Positions 51,920 to 60,000 of a stretch of 60,000 nt of DNA are shown here, in pieces. The DNA is from Lineus longissimus. Taxonomy: Eukaryota > Nemertea > Pilidiophora > Heteronemertea > Lineidae. Location: the NCBI RefSeq assembly GCF_910592395.1, contig NC_088326.1, forward strand, positions 13,399,001-13,459,000. Reading direction: 5' to 3'. How positions within the stretch are numbered: the stretch's first letter is position 1; each line of letters begins with the position of its first letter. The notes beneath the pieces are model-generated. The model saw only the letters and a program-made list of their open reading frames with translations, did no database searches and had not been told where the DNA came from. Position numbers and translations under genes: made by a program.

Positions 51920-54900
51920 GTACGAACCGATTTTCTGTACCCTCCATTTCTCGCCGATATTTTGCGTTCTTTTCGATTTCTTCATTTATTCTTTCATTCA
52001 TTTCATCATCGTGTGCGTGTCGTTCCTTCTGCATTCATTATGAGGCCTAACTGCAGAATAGCCGGAACAGTAGCAGCTCTGTACATTATGTACACTCTGT
52101 CCCTCTACTATAACTTGCAACTTTTAATAACATATTTTGAATACCAGTGTTAACTATTATCTTCAATCTTGTATGAAGCCCTTTGCATCAATTATCACAG
52201 GATTAGGAGAGAGGTGAATTAAAATACCCGATTTTCTTGTCAGAGCCATACTAAAAAATCAAGAGATTTTAGGTCTTTGCCCACATTGCAGAAAAAACTC
52301 GTCAAGTGGTGTGAATGTGATAATGTGTACGTGTTGCTTGCAGATTAAGGGAAGTAGCAGAGAGGATTAGTAAACATGGCTATACGCCACCACCAGCCCT
52401 CAATGCCTTGAGACGTCTCGTAGTCGTGCAGTGTGTGGTTGGACCTCATCATGTGGCATTCTTGCTCGAGGTAAGAGATGCGTTCTTGAAAAGGATTAAA
52501 AAGACTTGAGCCTAGTCTTTATGTTAAGAGCCATGGATCATTTCATAGGATTTTTTTCTTTATTGTGGAGGTCTTTCAATATTTGGGTGCTTGATATTTG
52601 TAAGAAGTGTTCATGAGTGCCAAAAGGCTAGATATGTCCGATCCTTCTGTCATTCAGGAATGTTGCATGACTTGAAAGAAGACTTATGGGCCCAGTGTGG
52701 CAGTGTGACCTTGTGGCTTTGGCAAGATCTTTGATGTTATGAATTCTGTTTCAGGATGGAAGAATCTGCCGCTTGTCTTACAACATTCAGAGTGAGAAAC
52801 TCGACTTGAGCAAGACCGAGACGAAAAGCCAGCCTCCAAGTAAAACACAGAAAGTGAAGGTTGTCAGCAACCCGTCTGGCCGGTCAAACATCGACCTGGA
52901 GGGCCCCCTGGTGCTTGTTCCTGACACTCATGGCAGTATTGCTGTGCAGGCAAGCGGGTAAGGATATAGCATTGGTCGTGCCAATCGGAGGTGGTCATTT
53001 GGTGTCAAACTTGCTGAGCTGCTCTTTCTGGGTTGAACTCGATTTGAACCTTCCCTAAATCATTGTAATCTCCTCTGCCATTGCAGGTGGAACTCCAACA
53101 CTGTGACCAGTGTGAGTAGTGCAGTGCGCACGGCTAACAACAACCAGCCAGCGACCTCCAGTAGTAACTCGCGCCCGCTACGTCGTCCAACGGGACGTGT
53201 TGTGCGGGCTGTTGGTAGAGGGCGTGGCAGTGGCGTGATTGTTGGATCAAGACCGCTGATTCATGCATCGGCAGTCCCAGAGGAGCTAATTAGTCAGGTA
53301 CATTTCTATCTTTTGTTTGTGAGGGTGTTGATGTTGAGGATGAGGATGATGATCAGGGCAAACTCTGAAGATTTTGACAAATCCTGATAAATCTGCTTGA
53401 TCAAAGCAAGGACAGACTGAGGCACATAATTTGTTTTTAAGAAATGTTTTCTTGTACGTGGCTTGAAATATTCCGATGCAAAATGAAGCAAGAGTGTTTT
53501 TGTACCAGTGAGAAATTGTTGTCCAGGTTTGTCGTTTTATCATTGACTTTCTAATTGTTATATTTCCAGTGTCAAATGGTGCTTCAGGGCAAGTCACGCA
53601 GCCTCATCATCCGAGAGTTACAGAGAACTGTAAGTAGACTGTCGCAGGAAGCATCCAAGACTAAACTGATAAACTGTAATCCATTTATCACTTCCTACAT
53701 CCTACCACGTTACCCTCTATGGTAACAATGGTTTTCACCTAGGAAAGAGCAAATGGGTAAAATACTTTATCTCGTCCTTTGCTAACCGTCTTCTGACGTG
53801 TTGGATTTTACCCCACATGTTCAATCTCCCTGGACTTTTTTGTATATATTTTTGTTTATAAAGCTGATTTCCAGTGTCTGACCTCATAACACGGCCAGGT
53901 TCATTCACCTCTGGATGCACTCATCTGGAGAGAGGTGATTGGGTAGCTTGTATGATCTGATTGTGTATTCCTAAATCCTACCAACTCACCTGCGTAGTGG
54001 TACAGTTGATATTTCACTTAGGTTAAAACAAATGGGTAGCTTTTGTATTACGGTTGTGAGTTCACTTCCTCACAGTCAATGAAACCACACCCTACAATAT
54101 CTTGATAAAGTTGTTTGCTTGATAGTTTATACCATGGGCTCCTTAAATCTTCACAACCTCACCCCTGGACTGGTTGAGTTGATGTTTCCCTGAGGGTTAC
54201 TTCCAGATTGGTTGTGAGTTCCAGAGCACAACCTACTCTCAAAGCCATTCAACGTTAGGATGAAGAGACTGAGATGGTGTCTATACGGTACGGTCAGCCT
54301 GTTTCCTTCAGAGTAACCATGGTAATATTTCTCATATTCTTGCAGAATCTTGATGTAAACCTGGCTGTGAATAATCTCTTGAGTCGCGATGATGAGGGGG
54401 ATGATGACGGAGAAGACAGCCAGGATTCATACGTCGGTGGAGGTAGGTGGCGCTGTGCGACACAGACAAGGGCAGAGTGGTTGCCATATTCATATGTTGG
54501 GCAATACGCCTGCATTGCTACTGGAGTGGATAACATGTCATGTTCCTCTCTGGAATCATTTGGTTGGTTTATCCAGCAGGCAAGCAGGTCGTATGATTGA
54601 AGCACTGCCTCTTTAAACTTTCAGTTGACCATATTTTGTGTAATCATTTCCTGCTACAACTCTACTTAGTTGCATCCTTGTTGATTAACTGTTCTTCCCC
54701 TCCAGATGATTTGATCTCGCTCCTCGACTCAGGCATGCACTCTGACCATCCCAGCGTCATCATCGATGCAGACTCCATGTTCAATGAAGACATGTTCGGC
54801 TACTCTACACTCAGACGTTCAGCGTCTGGTGCACGCTCACGGTCAGGAGAACGTGGCGAGAGTCCTGCTGAACGGGGCGACCGTGAATCAATGTTCAGAT

Positions 54901-57900
54901 TACGAGAACGACGCTGGTTGGAGAGTGCATTGAGGGATGAAGCCATTGCTACCGTCCGCGGCTTAGACCGCGAGAGACCAGATATCGTGAACACGCCTGA
55001 ATTAAAGAAGTCATTCTCGCCTGCACAGAGTCCAGTCATCTTCGGTGAAGACCTACAGTTCTGGCCTGATCGTGACGGCACAGCCAAATTCTCTCACATC
55101 TCTGCGATGCATTCCGAGTTGGTTGCCATATCGACAGGTGGCAAGCTTCATCAGTGGAAGTGGATGGATCATGATCCTTTCAGGTTCAGTGCGAATGATG
55201 TGAGTATTGGTTGGTTAGGTTCAGTTGGATTACTCACCAGATGGTGTCCGACTCATAGTAAGACATGAGAAGGGAACCATACCAGTAAGGAGATCACATG
55301 ACAGAATAGCTTCCAATGGTTGACTTCGTTTCTGTGCAATAGAAAAAATACAAAAGAATAAACTGCATGCACTCCCCTGGCCTTGAACTCATCAGTTTAT
55401 CTTGTTCTCTAATATTGAAACAGTTCTCACTTGCTGACTTTTGTGATGGTGGGATGTCATGAGTTTGTGTAACGCATGGCCCTTTGTTTCAGTCTCCCCT
55501 TCACCACCCCAAGGCTGCTGCCCTTGGCCTCCAGACGGAGAGAATCCTTGGTATCTCAACAAGCAGTGTGCGTGCGTCTGTCTACACGGAATCTGGCAAA
55601 GTGGCAACCTGGATGGACGACTCGTTGAGTTCCGTGGCAGCAAAACTCGAACATGGAGCGCAGACATTTCCTGAGTTCCAAGCGGATAAGATCTTATCAC
55701 TGCACACCTGTTCCTTGTATACCTGTGCCAGGTTGGAAAGTGGCTCCCTCTACTGGTGGTAAGTCAAACAAAGCCATTCAGCTCCTTCTCTCACCCTCAA
55801 AGTTTAGATGGAGACATATTCCTTCACGCCAGATTTGTGGTTGATTCCTACCTAAACATTCATGTTCCTACCTTGAGTAACTCCTCATATTTGCAGGGGT
55901 GTGATGCCGTTTGGTCAAAGGAAGAGACTGCTGGAGAAGGCTCGCAGCAAGCTAAAGAAGGCCAAGACAAACCCTCAGGGTGCATCAAGCGAGATCATCA
56001 TGGGGGCACTGGTCTGTCTCCGCAGCTGCCCGATGTACCATGCAGGAGCTCTAGCTTTCACGACCGTCGATGGCATCCCTAAGGTTGGAATGCTCATGGA
56101 TAGTGCGTGGTCTCTGAATGATACATGTCGCTTCAAGATCAAGACGTTCCCGCTCGAACCAAAGCCGGAGCCGCCCAAGGAACCGCCGAGGTGTGAGAGC
56201 AAACCGGACATGCCCCCGCCACCTTCTCCTGCATCATCAACGTGCAGCGACCAGAGTGGACCGGCACTGATCAGCCCTGGATCTCTCAGTGAGTATTGCT
56301 GGCATGAGTCTGAAGCGTTAGGTCAGGGTGAGAACGAAAGAGAAGTTCAGGTTACCCATTGATGTAGAATAGCTTTTTATTGACAATCCATTCTTGATTC
56401 CAGAGCGTAAACGTCAGCCGACGCCGGTCAAAGAAGTGGAGAAACGAGATGAGGAAGACTGGGCTCTGAAGGATGTGGTCTTCATTGAGGATGTCAAGAC
56501 AGTCCCGGTCGGGAAAGTGCTCAAGGTGGCTACATGATCACTTCACTTGAAATGTTCAATTAGGGCAATGGCATCAAAATGATGAGACCATTAGTATAAA
56601 CTGTGATAGTGGTAACCTCACTTGTCTGATGCTTCAAGAACCCTCATCAAGCGCTAGATAAAGTAATGCCAGGTTGTGAGTCTGCTAGTAAGCTCCAGTT
56701 GTCAAGTTCGCATCAAGCATATGCTGGTACTTGTCCAGTGAAGACCTGTCTGGACCCCAACATATGGGTTTCATTGTGCCTCGAGTAATAAGACATGTGT
56801 GTTCCAGGTTGATGGTGCTTATGCTGCTGTACGCTTCTCCCGTCACGAGGGTGACCTGACGATGATGTCACGTGAGGACATCTCGGCCCTGCTACAGGAG
56901 TGCCGTCTATTGAGGAAGGATGACCTGCAGGTGATCAAGGGTGGCAGTGCACCGAGGGTACCTGATTGTTTCCAGAAGTATCCCAAGAAGATAGTCATAA
57001 TGGACAAGATTGTGGCGGTGGCTGTTGATAATAGAGGTATGCTGTCTGTTGTGGTTGTCAACTGGTCCAGTTGAAGCTGGATTTCATAGTTTCTTCAAAT
57101 TGAAAAAAAATTTCCCAAAATTTATATTTTCCTTTTTTATGTTATTTTTTCAGGAAAATTTGAAGAAAAAAATTTTTTTCCGAAAAAAATCAAAAACAAA
57201 ATTTTCCCCCCAAAATTGGTCAAAATTAATTTTTTCGGGTTTTTATCCATTTTGGAAAGAAAACTCTTTTTGGTTTTTTGAAATTTTTTCCAACTAAAAC
57301 TTCTGTTTTGGCTGATCTAGCAGTTTGTTTTGATTTCAGGTATCCATGTGGTGAGCAAGGCCAACAACAAGCTCTCCTACTTGATCTACAACTTGAGCAC
57401 TGGCAAACTTGACCAGGATAGCTCGTTCCCAACCAACAGTATGTCGTTCCTTGGCATGAACGAGCAGTCTGTGTCGCTCCACAATGCCGGGGAGGTATGT
57501 ATGATTCAGCCGCGTAGGAAGGTTTTTCTCAGTCGGCTCAAACTCTTTTGAGAATTGTAACAATCCACCCCATTATCTTACTAAACTCAGAATCTGTGTT
57601 TCTCAATTTCAGCAAAATCCTGTCCTTCTCCGGGACGGGAACGGAGCTGTGTACCCACTTGGTAAGGACTGTGCAGACGACATCCATGATCCGTTATGGC
57701 TCGACCTGCCACCAGTCAAGTGCCTTGGCATCGGCCTCCATGCTCTTCACACCATACACATCGGATCAAAGAACAAAGTGGCTGTCATCGCGTTGACACT
57801 GCAGCGCCAGCTGCTCATCACCAACATTCTCCGCACGGATCTTGAGAAGGTGAATACGATCCTTAACGGTATCGAGCAGGAAGTGGACGGGATGGCCAAG

Positions 57901-60000
57901 GAGCAGAAGATCACTGATCTCATCTCTGAGCATTGTGACGGAGCAAGGAACATCCTCCATTGTTGTGTTACCATGTGCGTGCCGGCAACAAACAAGGAGA
58001 GTGAAACAGGTGTGTGTTAGGTTTATACTCAAATGGTCTGGGAAAATGTGGTGAGATATAACTTAGTAGAAATGAGAATGTTCTGATTGAGATCTTACTG
58101 GTGAATGGTCATGTCGGTAGGACAAGTACATTGGCTGACAGTAAGGAAGTGTGAGATAAATGTCTTGTTGTGCAGGTCTTCTCTATTTTGTTATTGATTG
58201 AGCTCATTTGATGAGTAATCAAAGATGGAGTGCATGATCCTGTTCCACTTTCAGAGACACCAACTCTCCCATCAACCACCAGTACAAGTAACTTCACCAC
58301 ATCCTGTCCACTGATCATCGATGCTGTGAACAGTGCTGTGGAAGCTCTCGGAAACATCCAGGCGTCGGGACCTAGGAACTCGCTGGACAGGACTGGAGGC
58401 AGGACGTAAGTCTTGATGATGTATTCTGGGCATGCTAGCTTGTTGTCAGAGACCTGAGCAGCAGACCAACAAACCATTTCCCCAAACTTGTTGACTAACG
58501 TTTTTGTTTTTTCATGTTTCAGTGCATCCCTGCGTGAAATGATGAGACGAGCGGCAACATCTGCCGCGCGCGCCATGACAGGTCTGGAATCACGTGACAG
58601 TGACCGTGAAGAGTCTGGTGGCATCGCCATACCAACACTCTCCTGGCCTCCAGAGACGCCAGCTTCATTTGAATTACCACAAGCAGAGAACCAAGGCCCC
58701 AGTGCATCATCATCAACCTCCCAACACCCAAGCACGTCAGCACCACCTCCAGTCACAGATCTATTCAGTCTGCCCCCGGTCAAACTGGAGGAGAAGGAGA
58801 GGCGTAACAACGCTCATCAGATCCTAAAGACGCTCTGTGAGGTCGCATGTCTGCAGAGCAGTCTTCATGCGTTGCTGACTGAAAAGTAAGTGTCCTTTTT
58901 CTTGGTCTTCGATTACAAGCCTTCAGGCTATAGTTTAAAATATAATATCACATCTAATCCACCTACATATTAGATCAGTCACATTGTGTCTCTTCTTACA
59001 GGAATGCAGAGGGCCTCACACCATTCATGCAGGCCATCTGTGGCCGTGCTTACAATGCCGCCTGGACGATCTACAACACTGCCAAGAAACTCTCAACCAA
59101 TCAAAAACTCCAAGTCGATTCGGAGAAATTCATGAGCATGTTATACCCGAAGGGGTCGAGTCTGGATAACTCACCGCTTCACCTGATCTGCTGTAACGAC
59201 ACGTGTAGTTTCACGTGGACCGGAGCGGAGCATATCAATCAGGACATCTTTGAGTGTCGCACATGTGGGCTGCTTGGCTCACTGTGTTGCTGCACGGAGT
59301 GTGCGCGCGTCTGCCACAAGGGACACGACTGCAAGTGAGTGTTATCTAAGAGAGCTGCTGATGTCTGCTCCACTGGCTTCATAGACAAACGTCCTGTGAT
59401 TCTGTGGAATAAGTAGCCAAACGTGGACATATTCCTTTGCCAAGTGCTTTGTAAAGAAAAGAATTTATCTTTGTTTTCAAATCCATGTGTGATTGCCTTC
59501 CAGGTTAAAAAGTACAACACCGACGGCTTACTGTGACTGCTGGGAGAAATGTAAATGTAAATCACTGATTGCGGGTAACCAGACCGTACGCTATGACCTC
59601 CTCAACCGTCTCTTGATGGAAACAGAACTAGTCAAACTCCCCAACAGCCGCAGTGAGAACATCCTCTTGTTCCTGGTGCAGACCGTTGGACGTCAGCTCG
59701 TTGAGCAGCGGCAGTACCGGCCGTCGAGAACGAGGTCAGCCAGGAAGACGCCGGTCACTGATATTGGTGAGTCCAGTTCCAATAACCATCGCAATCCCTG
59801 GTCCTCTTAATCAGGATAAGCGTATTCCATCCCCGGTGGTACCATTGCATGTACACTCTTGAAGTGTCAGCAATTTTTGAGTCAAGATTGAGAAAAACTT
59901 AACATGTTTCATATCTGTTTGTGCCTAGATGCTGAGATGCCAGAACACGACCTTGAACCTCCACGGTTCAGTCGCAGAGCGTTGGAGCGTATCCTCAACG
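51858..60000 (+). CDS. UBR5: UBR5 (hyd) E3 ubiquitin ligase, 5' part, 18 exons, continues beyond window
   Basis: Exons: 51858-51919, 52344-52470, 52755-52957, 53087-53297, 53570-53629, 54346-54442, 54706-55199, 55493-55758, 55897-56288, 56404-56525, 56808-57036, 57340-57494, 57613-58009, 58255-58405, 58523-58885, 59002-59334, 59504-59766, 59929-60000 and on. All phases join without a stop over 3,997 nt (about 1,332 residues; vertebrate UBR5 has about 2,800). Seen: N-terminus [16 protein letters not shown] domain (~196-237), propeller-like N-terminal region, UBR box (~1172-1245). The MLLE and HECT domains lie beyond the window. UBR5 is a nuclear HECT ligase that binds N-degrons through the UBR box and builds K48/K11-linked chains. 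Phase agreement at every junction argues for an intact gene. Confidence 0.96.
51920..52343 (+). other. UBR5: UBR5 intron 1
   Basis: About 424 bp without recognisable structure. The acceptor is GTTGCTTGCAG. Confidence 0.8.
52344..52957 (+). CDS. UBR5: UBR5 exons 2-3 (start of propeller-like region)
   Basis: Exon 2 (52344-52470) encodes [12 protein letters not shown] through [13 protein letters not shown]. Exon 3 (52755-52957) continues [10 protein letters not shown]. The LLEDGRxCR junction is conserved and typical of an RCC1-like blade. The rest of exon 3 is a Lys/Ser-rich, poorly conserved linker. Confidence 0.93.
53087..53297 (+). CDS. UBR5: UBR5 exon 4 (Arg/Gly-rich linker, start of UBA)
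   Basis: Ser/Asn-rich, then Arg/Gly-rich ([10 protein letters not shown]), ending [11 protein letters not shown], the beginning of the UBA domain. Acceptor CCATTGCAG, donor GTACAT. Confidence 0.93.
53570..54442 (+). CDS. UBR5: UBR5 exons 5-6 (UBA domain)
   Basis: Exon 5 (53570-53629) encodes [20 protein letters not shown]. Exon 6 (54346-54442) encodes [16 protein letters not shown] and an acidic tail. Together with exon 4 they give the three-helix ubiquitin-binding UBA, including the VLQGKSR loop. The 716-bp intron between them contains worn ~140-bp repeats (CCTACCA and AAATGGGTA phrases) and no exon. Confidence 0.94.
54706..55199 (+). CDS. UBR5: UBR5 exon 7
   Basis: Encodes [30 protein letters not shown], an Arg/Glu/Ser-rich stretch, then [23 protein letters not shown] and GKLHQWKW. 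These match vertebrate blocks [27 protein letters not shown] and LYQWKW. 494 nt, acceptor TTCCCCTCCAG. Confidence 0.95.
55493..56288 (+). CDS. UBR5: UBR5 exons 8-9 (propeller blades)
   Basis: Exon 8 (55493-55758) contains [30 protein letters not shown] and [16 protein letters not shown]. Exon 9 (55897-56288) contains [26 protein letters not shown] and [12 protein letters not shown], then a Pro/Glu-rich linker with [19 protein letters not shown]1-like propeller repeats are the accepted reading of this region. Confidence 0.95.
56404..57036 (+). CDS. UBR5: UBR5 exons 10-11
   Basis: Exon 10 (56404-56525) ends VPVGKVLK at an unusual donor, AAG/GTGGCT. Exon 11 (56808-57036) starts [10 protein letters not shown] and includes [20 protein letters not shown] and [11 protein letters not shown]. 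Protein continuity VGKVLK-VDGAY fixes the junction despite the weak donor. Confidence 0.93.
57037..57339 (+). other. UBR5: UBR5 intron 11, T/A-rich
   Basis: Dominated by T-runs and A-runs from 57100 to 57300, with an unused TAG-containing stretch before the TTTGATTTCAG acceptor. Confidence 0.8.
57340..58009 (+). CDS. UBR5: UBR5 exons 12-13
   Basis: Exon 12 (57340-57494) encodes [20 protein letters not shown] and [13 protein letters not shown]. Exon 13 (57613-58009) encodes [40 protein letters not shown] and [18 protein letters not shown], all matching vertebrate UBR5 blocks (PIILRDGNGTIYP, DPDWLDLPP, CDGNRNILHACVSVC). Confidence 0.95.
58255..58885 (+). CDS. UBR5: UBR5 exons 14-15
   Basis: Exon 14 (58255-58405) is Thr/Ser-rich, then [14 protein letters not shown]. 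Exon 15 (58523-58885) has [20 protein letters not shown], a Pro/Ser-rich linker ([13 protein letters not shown]) and [20 protein letters not shown] before the UBR exon. Vertebrate LREMMRR and KANAHFILKLLC are the counterparts. Confidence 0.94.
59002..59766 (+). CDS. UBR5: UBR5 exons 16-17 (UBR box)
   Basis: Exon 16 (59002-59334) opens [20 protein letters not shown] and runs into the UBR zinc box: [47 protein letters not shown]. Exon 17 (59504-59766) completes it with [12 protein letters not shown], then [15 protein letters not shown]. All zinc-ligand Cys/His residues visible in the vertebrate box are kept, so N-degron binding is likely retained (inference). Confidence 0.97.
59929..60000 (+). 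CDS. UBR5: UBR5 exon 18 (partial, cut by window edge)
   Basis: Starts after GTGCCTAG and encodes [20 protein letters not shown], matching [20 protein letters not shown] of vertebrate UBR5. The exon continues past base 60000. Confidence 0.95.
   Translation, partial: MLRCQNTTLNLHGSVAERWSVSST

Noticed and set aside
58109-58810. 233-residue minus-strand open frame
   Set aside because: Antisense to UBR5 exons 14-15 and the intron between them; the plus-strand protein is clearly conserved.

Overview
This is animal nuclear DNA. The coding regions are short exons with GT/AG junctions that join in frame across long introns full of tandem repeats and small transposons, and the recognisable proteins (UBR5 and OXR1/NCOA7) are metazoan families. 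The abundance of GTAGGCCTAC-type palindromes, TIR elements and minisatellites suggests a marine invertebrate, either a lophotrochozoan or a non-vertebrate deuterostome. I cannot fix the phylum from the sequence alone.

Layout. 1-118 looks like the last coding exon of an unidentified plus-strand gene. 1610-2836 is a MULE-like non-autonomous DNA transposon with ~200-bp terminal inverted repeats and a 9-bp target-site duplication. Just downstream, 2885-5001 is a two-exon plus-strand gene encoding a protein of about 584 residues: a polyproline stretch, a SETD2-like WW domain, an AT-hook-like basic motif and nine complete plus one incomplete C2H2 zinc fingers. From 5270 to 13970 I find tandem repeats and intergenic DNA without a convincing gene.

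15359-47886 (minus strand) is a complete OXR1/NCOA7 (mustard) orthologue. I reconstruct 21 coding exons with consistent phases: N-terminus, LysM, GRAM-like domain, long acidic exon, a run of 33-45-nt symmetric mini-exons, and the C-terminal TLDc domain. With every mini-exon included it is 1,097 residues. Its introns hold most of the window's minisatellites (unit lengths 14 to 70 bp), a tRNA-like pseudogene or SINE head, and short TIR elements.

47887-51857 is the divergent intergenic region. It has promoter-like motifs at each end, a ten-copy ~68-bp array, a nested pair of inverted-repeat transposons and a possible third MITE. 51858-60000 (plus strand) is the 5' part of UBR5/hyd, an E3 ubiquitin ligase: 18 exons and about 1,332 residues, covering the start, the UBA domain, the N-terminal propeller-like region and the UBR box. 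It runs off the right edge before the MLLE and HECT domains.

UBR5 and OXR1 are therefore head-to-head neighbours about 4 kb apart (start codon to start codon). In human both lie on 8q22-q23, so this may be retained ancestral linkage. There is no operon logic here. The most novel-looking item is the WW/AT-hook/C2H2 fusion; next come the OXR1 mini-exon cluster and the nested transposons upstream of UBR5.
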